64,000 bases of DNA from an uncultured Clostridia bacterium (GTDB taxonomy: Bacteria > Bacillota > Clostridia > Christensenellales > Borkfalkiaceae), in NCBI GenBank assembly GCA_934247935.1, contig CAKQKE010000003.1, forward strand, positions 1-64,000. Reading direction: 5' to 3'. This document shows positions 24,977 to 33,623 of this stretch, piece by piece. Each line of letters begins with the position of its first letter. Position 1 is the stretch's first letter. The notes below the pieces were generated by a model that saw only the letters and a list, made by a program, of their open reading frames with translations, made no database searches and was not told where the DNA came from. The translations under genes were made by a program, and so were the position numbers.

Positions 24977-25315
24977 GCGTCAAAACGCGTTATTTTGCCA
25001 TTACTGTGGGCAATAAATTATTATTTATTATTGTTTTTTGATTTTAAAGCGGCTTTATCGCTTTTATAAAAAAGTGCCATATAGGTCGATTTTGCGATAT
25101 TTAACAAATTTTGTCTTTTATTTGAAATTGTATAAAATTATTGAATTTGCCGATAATTTACTTTTTAAGGTCGCCGAGTTGAATTTTTTTATCGATGAAA
25201 AAAGCAGTGATTTATACTTTTCTTTCGCGCTTGTTTTTGGCTTGATTTTGTGCAAATCGTTTATCTTTGCGGGTGTGTTTTTTTCATCAAAACGTCACGA
25301 TTTAAAGTTTTGCAA

Positions 25316-25345
25316 GCAAAAAGTCCGCCTTAAAAAGCGGACTGA
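25316..25345 (-). terminator. Terminator of the glycosyltransferase gene
   Basis: AGTCCGC (25322-25328) with GCGGACT (25337-25343) and a U-run on the minus strand. Confidence 0.8.
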
Positions 25346-25366
25346 TTTTTATCATTTATTCACAAT

Positions 25367-26296
25367 TTAATTGTCGTTCAGGTTGTCTTTTTCGGTCTCT
25401 TTTACGATATAAACGGGGCGGGATTTTACCTCGGTAAACGTCTTTTTTACGTACTCGCCCAATATACCCACGCCGAAAAACAGCAGCCCGAATAAAAACA
25501 AAACCACGGGCAAAACAATGAACAACTCGGTCACGGTATACCCCGTCGCAACCCATACTATATCTAAAACGACAAAAATTAAAGTAGCAAGCATACACAA
25601 AGCCGACAAAACGAAATTGTATTTAAGCGGCGCGGTGGAAAAGTCTTCGAGACCGCCCAAAGCGTATTTGGTGAGCGTTTTTACGCTCCACTTGCTTCCT
25701 CCCGCAACTCTGTCCACACTTTCGTATTCGAGCCATTTCACATTGAAACCGACCCAGTTGAATATGCCCTTTATAAAACGTTCTTTTTCGCATAAAGATA
25801 GCACGGCGTCGGTCATCTTCCTTGTCATAAGGCGAAAATCGCGCTCTCCTTCGGTCATATGCACGTCGCTCATTTTGTTGACTATGCCATAAAAAATTTT
25901 CGATAAAAAGGCAACTCTGCCCTTCCTTTTGGTCCTTTTACACGCAACGCAGTCATATCCTTCTTCGGTAATGCCTTTATACATATCGATAAGCAGTTCG
26001 GGCTTGTCCTGAAGGTCGACGTCCATAAGCGAAACAAAATCGCCCATAGCCGCCTTTAAACCGGCGTACATCGCCGCCTCTTTGCCGAAATTCCTCGAAA
26101 AAGAAATAAACCTTACTTGTTTGTCCTTTTTCGCCAAATCTTTAATTATCGACAAGGTTTTGTCTTTGCTGCCGTCGTCGACGAAAATAAACTCGAACTC
26201 CTCCGGGATTTTTTCCCTGACCGGCTTCATCGCCTCGTAATATTTTTCTATACACTGCTCTTCGTTGTAACACGGTACAACCAAACTGATTTTCAT
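25367..26296 (-). CDS. Family 2 glycosyltransferase, polyprenyl-phosphate type (GtrB/DPM-like)
   Basis: 309 residues; ATG 26296 with GGAGC upstream. The GT-A domain starts SLVVPCYNEEQCIEKYY, with FVDDGSKDKT and DVDLQDKPE (the DxD-type metal site), and ERDFRLMTRKM acceptor region. Two C-terminal membrane helices (about 222-248 and 258-285) are typical of GtrB/YkoT-type enzymes that load a sugar onto undecaprenyl phosphate at the cytoplasmic face. The sugar and the partner flippase are not encoded nearby. Monocistronic, with its own promoter and terminator. Confidence 0.92.
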   Translation of the reverse strand: MKISLVVPCYNEEQCIEKYYEAMKPVREKIPEEFEFIFVDDGSKDKTLSIIKDLAKKDKQVRFISFSRNFGKEAAMYAGLKAAMGDFVSLMDVDLQDKPELLIDMYKGITEEGYDCVACKRTKRKGRVAFLSKIFYGIVNKMSDVHMTEGERDFRLMTRKMTDAVLSLCEKERFIKGIFNWVGFNVKWLEYESVDRVAGGSKWSVKTLTKYALGGLEDFSTAPLKYNFVLSALCMLATLIFVVLDIVWVATGYTVTELFIVLPVVLFLFGLLFFGVGILGEYVKKTFTEVKSRPVYIVKETEKDNLNDN

Positions 26297-26416
26297 TGAA
26301 ACGCTTGCTCCGAAATCGTTTTTAAAATATTATCCGCAATATCTAAAATTAATAAACGCATATTTTGTTTAAAAACGCTTTAAAATGATTTTTGCAAATT
26401 TTATTTTTACTATAAA

Positions 26417-26445
26417 ATTATATCATTGCGCCGCAATTTTGTCAA
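26417..26445 (-). promoter_or_regulatory. Glycosyltransferase promoter with palindromic spacer
   Basis: TTGACA (26445-26440), 17-bp spacer, TATAAT (26422-26417). The spacer holds the near-palindrome ATTGCGGCGCAAT, a possible operator. The leader is about 110 nt. Confidence 0.7.
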
Positions 26446-26673
26446 TAGTTGACCGAGTATTGCCAAACGAGTAAACCCCGCGTCGCCGAAAATGAATAAC
26501 GAAAAAGTCGTCGCTTTATATTTGCCGCAACCGCCTTTTATTGCGTTTAACCCTCAACAGTCTTTTATTCTCGCTCGGCTACCACAAGAAATGCTTAAAA
26601 TATTGTTGAAATTTAACCGTAAAACAACTTTAATCGTTGCAAGTTTTGCACCGTTAAAGCGCAAATTAAGCAA

Positions 26674-26727
26674 AAAACTTTTTCAAATTGTCACAAAATC
26701 AAAAAGTGCACCGTTTGAAAAAGTTTT
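26674..26727 (-). terminator. Inverted repeat downstream of the TetR gene
   Basis: 14-bp perfect arms AAAACTTTTTCAAA (26674-26687) and its complement (26714-26727). It lies just past the TetR stop and ends in U-rich sequence on the minus strand; probable terminator. The gap 26446-26673 shows nothing else. Confidence 0.5.
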
Positions 26728-26745
26728 ATTATTGCTAAATATTCT

Positions 26746-27354
26746 TTATGTTTTATTTGCCGGATTGAAATTTATACACGTTTGAATTATTTTAATAATC
26801 TCGTCTATGGACGTAATGCAATCGGTCCTTATCCACTCGTTTACGACCGCCTGTATTCCGTTTAAATAAAACATCATCATATAATTGCGCTTTTCTGTCG
26901 GCACGCCGAATTTCTCCATAACCGGCGAAAAAACCCTGCCAAATAGTTCTTGATATCTCTCTACGCTTTGAAAAAGCATTACATGTTTTATCGCAACCAT
27001 ATAAGTGCGTTTATTTTCTTTGACATAATTTAAATAAGCATATAAATACTTATCGGTAAAAAAATACAAATCCGATTTGTCGGCGGTTTTTAAGTTTTTT
27101 AAGGCGTTGTCCGTTTTTCCTTCGTCGATTTCGTTCATATAATTCATGAAACGATTGTGTATAAATGCCACGTTTTCTTCAAGCAAATCGGTCATATTTT
27201 CATAATGCAAATAAAACGTAGACCTGTTTACTCCCGCTTTGTCGCATATTTCCTTTACCGTGATATACTCGAAATCCTTTTTATCGAGCAGTTCAATCAA
27301 CGCCTCGTCCATAAGACAAGCGGTATTAAAATATTTGCTTTCGGATTTATTCAT
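26746..27354 (-). CDS. TetR/AcrR family transcriptional regulator
   Basis: 202 residues from ATG 27354 (AGAGG 6 nt upstream). The N-terminal HTH is clear: FEYITVKEICDKAGVNRSTFYLHYENM (about 29-55), with the family's typical STFYLHY recognition helix. The C-terminal half (about 60-202) is the all-helical ligand-binding and dimer domain. The target is unknown; no transporter is adjacent. A short inverted repeat, AAATAG-CAA-CTATTT at 27397-27411, lies upstream and could be its own operator. Confidence 0.88.
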   Translation of the reverse strand: MNKSESKYFNTACLMDEALIELLDKKDFEYITVKEICDKAGVNRSTFYLHYENMTDLLEENVAFIHNRFMNYMNEIDEGKTDNALKNLKTADKSDLYFFTDKYLYAYLNYVKENKRTYMVAIKHVMLFQSVERYQELFGRVFSPVMEKFGVPTEKRNYMMMFYLNGIQAVVNEWIRTDCITSIDEIIKIIQTCINFNPANKT

Positions 27355-27396
27355 AAAAACCTCTTTTTTAAACCAAAAACGGCAATTATCTTTTAT

Positions 27397-27411
27397 AAAT
27401 AGCAACTATTT
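27397..27411. promoter_or_regulatory. Possible TetR autoregulatory operator
   Basis: 15-bp inverted repeat AAATAGCAACTATTT, 43 bp upstream of the TetR start codon. Confidence 0.35.
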
Positions 27412-27448
27412 GAAAACGCAAACTTTACAAGTTTTGAGTTGCGTTTGA

Positions 27449-27805
27449 TTATTTTTCTTCGCTTATTTCGCTTGCAAGACGAATAATGTCGGCGGCGTAT
27501 TTCTTTTTACCTATATTTATCAGTTTTTTATAAATAGGATAATTTATACCCGCCATAAGCATACCGACAATGCCGATAACGATACCTGAAACCATGGTCG
27601 CGGTCGTACCTGCACCGATTATTTTCATCGACAAGCACATTCCCGTACCGAAAACGAGCGCGGCTATTATGCCGAACGTGTAAGCGAAGACATTTGCCGG
27701 CGTTTTTGCCTTTGCGTCCAATTTTTTAAGTTGAATAACCTTTCTTGTGTCTTTAACCGCATATTCGTTTGCGATTGCTTCTGCATAAATTTTGTCTGTG
27801 TTCAT
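27449..27805 (-). CDS. Small two-helix membrane protein
   Basis: 118 residues; ATG 27805 with GGAGG 8 nt upstream. The charged N-terminal part (1-38) precedes two hydrophobic helices (about 39-60 and 68-90) and a basic C-terminus. The family occurs in many Clostridia, and I recall copies labelled 'dihydropteridine reductase', which nothing in this sequence supports. Function unknown. Reads toward the TetR gene, 94 bp away. Confidence 0.7.
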   Translation of the reverse strand: MNTDKIYAEAIANEYAVKDTRKVIQLKKLDAKAKTPANVFAYTFGIIAALVFGTGMCLSMKIIGAGTTATMVSGIVIGIVGMLMAGINYPIYKKLINIGKKKYAADIIRLASEISEEK

Positions 27806-28024
27806 AATTTTTACCTCCGTAAGTTTTATTGTGATTACATTATAACCCGTTTTTTACGGAAACTGAACAACAACTCGGCTTGAAAATGTCGATTTAAACA
27901 CAAAACTTAAATTATTTTAAACAAAATTATAAATATACTGACTAATTTTAAATAAAAACACGGTAAAACGACGCTTAATTTTCTGCTTGCGGCAACGAAA
28001 ACTTGAATATCAAAAAAATATACA

Positions 28025-28055
28025 AAAAACGCCTTTGTGATGCAAAGGCGTTTTT
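28025..28055 (-). terminator. Terminator of the ribosomal protein operon
   Basis: Perfect 13-bp stem AAAAACGCCTTTG with a 5-nt loop, 12 bp past the rplQ stop. The gap 27806-28024 holds only this. Confidence 0.9.
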
Positions 28056-28067
28056 ATTTGTTAAATG

Positions 28068-28577
28068 TTAGTCAACAAGTTCGAGTTTTGCCATTTCGGC
28101 AGCGTCGCCCTTTCTCTCTCCCAAAAGGTAAATACGAGTGTATCCGCCCTTTTGTCCGAGTTTTTCTGCTCTGTCGGCATACTTGGGAGCAATTTCGTTG
28201 AAGATTTTTTCGATAAGGGGATGCTTAACGTCTTGCGTTCTCTCCTTATATTCCTTCTTTGTCTCACCCTTTCCTTTTACGTCGGGAATATCGTAAGTCA
28301 AAGCCATAATCTTTCTTCTTGCAGCCAATTTCTTTGCGCCGTCTTTATATGCTTTTACGCTGACTTCTTTACCTTTTTTATCCTTAGTCGTTACGGTTTC
28401 TTCAACTGTATCCGTATAAGTGTTTACGGCAAGCGTAATGATTTTTTCAACATAAGACTGCGTTTCTTTTGCCGTAGCGGCGGTAGTCTTGATGCTGCCG
28501 TACCACAAAAGATATGATGCCTGATTTCTTAATACTGCCTTTCTTTCTGTAGATGTCAAACCAATTTTTCTCGGCAT
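28068..28577 (-). CDS. rplQ: 50S ribosomal protein L17
   Basis: 169 residues. L17 sits near the peptide exit tunnel. The conserved core is clear (GLTSTERKAVLRNQASYLL, ITTLAVN-like segment, KIFNEIAPKYADRAEKLGQKGGYTRI). It is about 45-55 residues longer than most bacterial L17 because of charged insertions in the middle (about 55-80 and 98-112, Lys/Glu-rich). Last gene of the operon, 3 bp after rpoA and followed by the terminator. Confidence 0.96.
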   Translation of the reverse strand: MPRKIGLTSTERKAVLRNQASYLLWYGSIKTTAATAKETQSYVEKIITLAVNTYTDTVEETVTTKDKKGKEVSVKAYKDGAKKLAARRKIMALTYDIPDVKGKGETKKEYKERTQDVKHPLIEKIFNEIAPKYADRAEKLGQKGGYTRIYLLGERKGDAAEMAKLELVD

Positions 28578-28580
28578 TTT

Positions 28581-29525
28581 TTAGTCCTCCTGTTCCTTTA
28601 ACGATAAACCGTACCCTTGTAATTTTTGAATTACTTCGTCCAAAGATTTTTTACCTAAGTTACGTACTTTAAGCATATCGTCGATAGTTTTTTTAGTTAA
28701 ATCCTCAATTGTGTGAATATTTGCTCTCTTCAAGCAGTTATACGAACGCACCGAAAGTTCCATATCCTCGATGTTTTTCTCGAGAATGGACGCTTTTTGG
28801 TCGACAGCGGGCAATTTGAGGATATCAAGTCCGCTCATCGCATCCGTCAAAGTAACGAATAAATGAATGTGGTCTTCTATAATTTTTGCAGCAAGACTTA
28901 CGACTTCTCTTCCCGAGGTCGTGCCGTTTGTCCATACTTCGAGTATAAGTTTGTCTGCTTGGTTTACTCTTGTACTTTCAACGGTATAACTTGCCTTTTT
29001 GACGGGAGAATATATCGAATCGATTGCAATATAACCGATTTCGTCGGTTTTATTGAAATCTGCGCCTTTATATCCCGTGTCTCTGCCAATCGTGATATCC
29101 ATATCGATACAAGCACCGCTGTCAACCGTGCAGATATATGCGGTAGGATTTAAAATCGTAATTTCTGCGTCCTGCGCGATATCGCCCGCGGTAACTACGC
29201 AAGGACCTTCTTTATAAAGTCTTACGACTCTTTTATAATTCTGGTCGAGCGATGCGGTCTTAATTGCCACGTTTTTAAGATTAAGAATAATATCGGTTAC
29301 GTCTTCTTTAACCCCGTTAATTGTAGAAAACTCATGCATTACGTTGCCCACGTTGAATTTAATTCCTTGTGCGGCAGCGCCGGGTAACGAAGAGAGTAAA
29401 GTCCTTCTTAAACAGTTGCCGAGCGTAATGCCGAAACCTTTTTCCAAAGGTTCGACGATTACTTTCGCATAACTTCTGTCTTCATTCTCTTCTATTTCGA
29501 TTTTGGGCATTTCTATTTCCATCAT
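28581..29525 (-). CDS. rpoA: RNA polymerase alpha subunit
   Basis: 314 residues, normal length. N-terminal assembly domain includes PLEKGFGITLGNCLRRTLLSSLPG; C-terminal DNA- and activator-binding domain includes ELSVRSYNCLKRANIHTIEDL and VRNLGKKSLDEV. GGAGG is 12 nt before ATG 29525; starts at the following ATG, or at MPKIE, are also possible. Between rpsD and rplQ, as usual in Firmicutes. Confidence 0.97.
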   Translation of the reverse strand: MMEIEMPKIEIEENEDRSYAKVIVEPLEKGFGITLGNCLRRTLLSSLPGAAAQGIKFNVGNVMHEFSTINGVKEDVTDIILNLKNVAIKTASLDQNYKRVVRLYKEGPCVVTAGDIAQDAEITILNPTAYICTVDSGACIDMDITIGRDTGYKGADFNKTDEIGYIAIDSIYSPVKKASYTVESTRVNQADKLILEVWTNGTTSGREVVSLAAKIIEDHIHLFVTLTDAMSGLDILKLPAVDQKASILEKNIEDMELSVRSYNCLKRANIHTIEDLTKKTIDDMLKVRNLGKKSLDEVIQKLQGYGLSLKEQED

Positions 29526-29566
29526 AGAAAAAACTTACCTCCTTTAATTTTATGTTAGCAAGTTAA

Positions 29567-30193
29567 TTACTTCGAATATAACTCGACGATCATTTGTTCG
29601 GAGATTTGCGAATCAATGTCCTCTCTTGTCGGTAAAGCAAGAATCTTGCCTTCCAATTTTTCTGTATCGAATTCTACCCATTTAGCCATGTTGAATTGGT
29701 TTTGAGTACCTTTCAATTCCGTAAAATATTTATTATCTTTTCTTCCTTCTTTTACTGCGATTACGTCGCCTGCGTTGCAAAGATAAGAAGCGATGTTTAC
29801 GTTATGTCCGTTTACCGTGAAGTGTCCGTGCGTAACAAGTTGACGCGCCTGAGTTCTCGACGCCGCGATACCCATTCTGTATACCACGTTGTCGAGTCTT
29901 CTTTCAAGCATAACGAGCATGTTTTCACCCGTGATACCCTTCATTCTATCCGCTCTGTTGTAGTACTCTCTGAATTGTCCTTCGAGTACTCCGTAAATTC
30001 TCTTTACCTTTTGCTTCTCGCGAAGTTGCGAGCCGTATTCGGAAATCTTCTTTCTTCCCGCACCGTGTTGTCCGGGAGCAACAGGTCTCTTCTCAAACGG
30101 GCATTTAGTGCTTCCGCACTTTGCGCCTTTGAGGTTTAACTTAGCACCTTCTCTTCTGCACAATCTGCATTTTGCATCTGTATATCTTGCCAT
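29567..30193 (-). CDS. rpsD: 30S ribosomal protein S4
   Basis: 208 residues. Primary 16S-binding protein. The N-terminus carries a zinc-binding form (CRLCRREG...KCGSTKCPF), followed by the S4 RNA-binding domain (RLDNVVYRMGIAASRTQARQLVTHGHFTVNG, about 95-125). In the alpha part of the operon. I see no separate S4-binding leader in the 18-bp gap upstream. Confidence 0.97.
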   Translation of the reverse strand: MARYTDAKCRLCRREGAKLNLKGAKCGSTKCPFEKRPVAPGQHGAGRKKISEYGSQLREKQKVKRIYGVLEGQFREYYNRADRMKGITGENMLVMLERRLDNVVYRMGIAASRTQARQLVTHGHFTVNGHNVNIASYLCNAGDVIAVKEGRKDNKYFTELKGTQNQFNMAKWVEFDTEKLEGKILALPTREDIDSQISEQMIVELYSK

Positions 30194-30211
30194 TTATACC
30201 TTACCTCCCTA

Positions 30212-30601
30212 TTAAACTCTACGACGCTTCGGCGGACGACATCCGTTGTGAGGAATCGGGGAAACGTCTTGAATAAGCGTAACTTCTATACCGCATACGC
30301 CGAGTGCCCTTATAGCGGATTCTCTGCCTTGACCGGGACCCTTTACGTATACTTCAACCGAACGAAGTCCGTGCTCTTTTGCTGCGTTTGCCGCAGTTTC
30401 CGCTGCTTGTTGAGCCGCAAACGGAGTGCTCTTTCTCGAACCTCTGTAACCGAGTGCGCCTGCAGAACAATGCGAAATAGCATTGCCGTTCATGTCGGTA
30501 ATCGTTACGATTGTGTTGTTGAAGGAGGATTGAATATGAACCTGACCTTTATCAACGTTTTTATATTCTTTACGTTTTTTTACAACTTTTTTAACAGCCA
30601 T
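30212..30601 (-). CDS. rpsK: 30S ribosomal protein S11
   Basis: 129 residues; platform protein of the small subunit. SSFNNTIVTITDMNGN and GPGQGRESAIRAL are conserved, and the C-terminus PHNGCRPPKRRRV is typical. GGAGG ribosome binding site. Preceded by rpsM and followed by rpsD. Confidence 0.98.
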   Translation of the reverse strand: MAVKKVVKKRKEYKNVDKGQVHIQSSFNNTIVTITDMNGNAISHCSAGALGYRGSRKSTPFAAQQAAETAANAAKEHGLRSVEVYVKGPGQGRESAIRALGVCGIEVTLIQDVSPIPHNGCRPPKRRRV

Positions 30602-30619
30602 TATATTTTTACCTCCTTA

Positions 30620-30997
30620 TTATCTTGTTGCAGTCTTCTTCTTAGCGACTGTCTTTCTGGGACCTTTTCTTGTCCTTGCATTTCTCTTGGACGATTGACC
30701 TCTTACGGGCAATCCTCTTCTATGACGTACGCCTCTATAACAACCTATTTCGATAAGTCTCTTTACGCTAAGGTTCTTTTCGGACCTGAGTTCGCCTTCA
30801 ACTTTAAGATTATGGTCGATATACTCTCTGAGTTTTGCTACGTCTTCTTCCGTCAAATCCTTTACTCTTGTATCGGGATTAATTCCGGTTTCTTTAATTA
30901 TCTTCTTTGCTGTAGCCAAACCGATACCGTAAATATAAGTGATACCGATTTCTACACGTTTGTCTCTTGGTAAATCTACACCGGCAATACGAGCCAT
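30620..30997 (-). CDS. rpsM: 30S ribosomal protein S13
   Basis: 125 residues; head protein contacting the P-site tRNA and L5. [26 protein letters not shown]-type N-terminus, and [14 protein letters not shown] with a basic C-terminal tail ([13 protein letters not shown]). Follows rpmJ after about 100 bp. Confidence 0.98.
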   Translation of the reverse strand: [125 protein letters not shown]

Positions 30998-31098
30998 TTA
31001 TGCACCTCCGAAAAATTATCTGAATTTTAATGTATATGTTATTTTCCCGCACTTGTGGTCTGGAATATACCGCAAACTGCGGAAAATCGTTTTCAAGA

Positions 31099-31215
31099 TT
31101 AACCCTGTCTTTGCTTATGGCTCTTGTTTTTAGAACAGATTACCATAACTTTGCCTTCTCTTTTAATTACGCGGCATTTATCGCACATGGGTTTCACTGA
31201 TGGTCTTACTTTCAT
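31099..31215 (-). CDS. rpmJ: 50S ribosomal protein L36
   Basis: 38 residues, too short for a standard ORF cutoff. ATG 31215, with GGAGGAATAAAAA upstream. Sequence begins MKVRPSVKPMCDKCRVIKRE and contains the zinc-binding C-x2-C...C...H arrangement (CDKC, then C27 and H33) of the C+ form. In its usual place between infA and rpsM. Confidence 0.95.
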   Translation of the reverse strand: MKVRPSVKPMCDKCRVIKREGKVMVICSKNKSHKQRQG

Positions 31216-31254
31216 TTTTTATTCCTCCGATAATTAGTTGTTTTGTAAAAAACT

Positions 31255-31476
31255 TCAGGATTTACTACGCCAAATAATTCTGCCCTTGGTCAAATCATAC
31301 GGGCTCATTTCAAGTTTTACCGAATCCCCCGGAATGATTTTTATATAATTCATTCTGAGTTTTCCCGAAATGTAAGCGGTAATGATATGTCCGTTGGACA
31401 ACTTTACCTTAAATGTTGCATTAGGCAGGGACTCAATAATTGTTCCCTCTGTCTCCATTACATCATCTTTAGACAA
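31255..31476 (-). CDS. infA: Translation initiation factor IF-1
   Basis: 73 residues, one S1-like OB fold: EGTIIESLPNATFKVKLSNGH, GKLRMNYIKIIPGDSV and LTKGRIIWRSK are conserved. It binds the 30S A site during initiation. It starts MSKDDVMETEG, 39 bp before rpmJ. Confidence 0.97.
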   Translation of the reverse strand: MSKDDVMETEGTIIESLPNATFKVKLSNGHIITAYISGKLRMNYIKIIPGDSVKLEMSPYDLTKGRIIWRSKS

Positions 31477-31581
31477 TATATATTCCCTCCGTTTTTTGTT
31501 TGTTATGCTTCGACTTCATCCTCTTTACGCTGAAAGAGTTTACACGCCATCAGCATGAATGAACTTCATATAGAAGTTTCC

Positions 31582-31614
31582 GTTTATCCGCGGCGGCAAT
31601 CGCCGCGGATAAAC
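31582..31614. other. GC-rich perfect hairpin between adk and infA
   Basis: 14-bp perfect stem GTTTATCCGCGGCG with a 5-nt loop, in an AT-rich genome and without a U-run. A second small hairpin (GAACTTC/GAAGTTT, 31561-31579) lies beside it. This 164-bp gap is where map usually sits. It could be an RNA processing site or a scar. Confidence 0.55.
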
Positions 31615-31640
31615 TATAAAACTAATTTTAACCTTTGAGG

Positions 31641-32261
31641 TTATTTTATTATTTTTTGTATACGATTAAATATCTCGTCTACGTCGCCTTCTCCGTCTAC
31701 TCTATATAAAATTCCTTTCGCCTTGTAATACTCGATTAAAGGCTCGGTTTGATTGTGATAAACGGAAATTCTTTTCTTGACCGTTACTTCGTTGTCGTCG
31801 TCTCTTTGAATGATTTGTTCGCCGCACTTTTTACAGTCTTTCCTGTCCCCGATAAATTTTACGTGATAAGATTCGCCGCACTTGGGGCAAACTCTTCTTC
31901 CCGTAATTCTGTCGAGAAGTTTATCGAATTCGACATCGATATCTATTACGTAATCCACTTTAGCAATCTTGTCGAAAGCGTTTGCTTGCGCTACAGTTCT
32001 GGGGAAACCGTCAAGAAGATAACCGTTTTTACAATCGTCTCTCGAAATTCTGTCTTCAACCAAAGCAATAGTTACTTCGTCCGGCACAAGTTGACCTTTG
32101 TCTATATACGACTTGGCTATCACGCCCGTAGGTGTGCAATGCTTGATGTTGTCACGAAATATATCGCCGGTTGAAATGTGAGGTATTCCGTACTTTTCAC
32201 ACAACTTCGACGCTTGAGTGCCTTTACCCGCACCGGGTGCTCCCAACAAAATGATATTCAT
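31641..32261 (-). CDS. adk: Adenylate kinase
   Basis: 206 residues. Interconverts AMP + ATP and 2 ADP. P-loop GAPGAGKGTQ (7-16), AMP-binding ISTGDIFRDN and DGFPRT, and a LID with a four-cysteine zinc site (CPKCGESYH ... CKKCGEQ), the Gram-positive zinc form. Two bases after secY, as in most Firmicutes. Confidence 0.98.
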   Translation of the reverse strand: MNIILLGAPGAGKGTQASKLCEKYGIPHISTGDIFRDNIKHCTPTGVIAKSYIDKGQLVPDEVTIALVEDRISRDDCKNGYLLDGFPRTVAQANAFDKIAKVDYVIDIDVEFDKLLDRITGRRVCPKCGESYHVKFIGDRKDCKKCGEQIIQRDDDNEVTVKKRISVYHNQTEPLIEYYKAKGILYRVDGEGDVDEIFNRIQKIIK

Positions 32262-32263
32262 AA

Positions 32264-33589
32264 TTATTTCAAGAATCCTTTATAGTTCTTCATCATGATT
32301 TGCGATTCGAGAGCCGTGTTAAACTCGAGTGCTACCGATACCGCAATCAACATTCCCGTCGCACTGAATACGGAAGATACCGAAGGATCGATAATTCTGA
32401 AAATAATCGACGGAATTAACGCTATAAGAGCGAGGAATATCGCGCCGAAAAGCGTAATTCTCTTGGATATCTTCTTGAGATATTCGGTCGTCGGTCTTCC
32501 TGCCCTGATACCGGGAATGAAGCCGCCGTTTTGTTGAATACTCTTGGATATGTCATCGGGATTAAACTGAATTTGATTATAGAAAAATGCAAAAGCGAAT
32601 ATAAGCACGCAAAGCACTATCATATATAACCACGAATTCGTACCCATCCAGTTGGACCACCAACGAGCAGCCTTTGACATGGGCCAGAACATCGTAATGA
32701 TAAGTTCGGGGAAGGAAACGATGGAGAACGCAAAGATAAGGGGCATTACGCCGTTTGCGTTTACCTTAATAGGTATTACGGTCGATTGTCCGCCGTACAT
32801 CTTTCTTCCTTTAACTTGTTTTGCGTATTGTACCTGAATTTTTCTTTCCGCACCGTCTACAAATACGATACATCCGAAAATGATTATAATCGCAATTACG
32901 TACCAAAGCAAAGTCCAGAAACCCTCTTTGCTTGCAGACGTGCCGAACGCGCCGCCTAACAATCTGATAACCGCTTGTCCCGCAGTTGCAAGGATACCGG
33001 CAAAGATAAGAAGCGATATACCGTTGGATACACCGTAATCCGTGATTCTTTCACCGATCCAAACTACTACTACTGCGCCTGAACAATAGAATATAACCGC
33101 TATCGCGTAAGCGAGGAACGTACCGAATCCGCCGCCGCCCAAAAGAACTGCGAGCGGTGTCGAAGTAGTCGAATTTTTCAAATTGCCGCCAAAGTTGATA
33201 AGAATACCGATAGATTGAATTATTGCGAGTACCAATGCAAGTATTCTTGTGAGAGAGTTGATTTTTCTTCTTCCCTCTTCTCCTTCTTTCGACCATCTTT
33301 CAAGTCTGGGGAATGCAACCGTCAAAAGTTGTACGATAATCGAAGAGTTGATATACGGGCTGATACCGAGCGCGAACCAAGTTCCGCTTGCAAGGCTTCC
33401 GCCTGTCATCATACTCATTATTCCGAGATACGTTACGCTTCCTAACGTATCCTGGTCGATTAGTTGGCTGCCGATTCCCGGTACGGGAATATAACAACCG
33501 AATCTGTAGAACAACAAGAGCAAAAAGGTAAAAATAATTTTATGTCTTACCTCTTTTATCTTAAATGCGTTTTTAAATGTTTCTAACAT
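32264..33589 (-). CDS. secY: Protein translocase subunit SecY
   Basis: 441 residues with ten membrane helices, the channel of the Sec translocon. Conserved segments: YRFGCYIPVPGI near the N-terminus, GIGERITDYGVSNGISLLIFAGI, and the cytoplasmic loop GGFIPGIRAGRPTTEYL. GGAGGAATTAAC ribosome binding site before ATG 33589. Between rplO and adk. Confidence 0.98.
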   Translation of the reverse strand: MLETFKNAFKIKEVRHKIIFTFLLLLFYRFGCYIPVPGIGSQLIDQDTLGSVTYLGIMSMMTGGSLASGTWFALGISPYINSSIIVQLLTVAFPRLERWSKEGEEGRRKINSLTRILALVLAIIQSIGILINFGGNLKNSTTSTPLAVLLGGGGFGTFLAYAIAVIFYCSGAVVVVWIGERITDYGVSNGISLLIFAGILATAGQAVIRLLGGAFGTSASKEGFWTLLWYVIAIIIIFGCIVFVDGAERKIQVQYAKQVKGRKMYGGQSTVIPIKVNANGVMPLIFAFSIVSFPELIITMFWPMSKAARWWSNWMGTNSWLYMIVLCVLIFAFAFFYNQIQFNPDDISKSIQQNGGFIPGIRAGRPTTEYLKKISKRITLFGAIFLALIALIPSIIFRIIDPSVSSVFSATGMLIAVSVALEFNTALESQIMMKNYKGFLK

Positions 33590-33623
33590 GTTAATTCCTC
33601 CGCCTTATCAGTTTGAAAAACAA

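Noticed and set aside
25038..25370. 110-codon ORF on the plus strand
   Set aside because: Runs into the glycosyltransferase terminator and stop; no ribosome binding site and AT-driven Phe/Lys/Leu composition.
26492..26785. 97-codon ORF on the plus strand
   Set aside because: Overlaps the inverted repeat and the 3' end of the TetR gene; no promoter or ribosome binding site seen.
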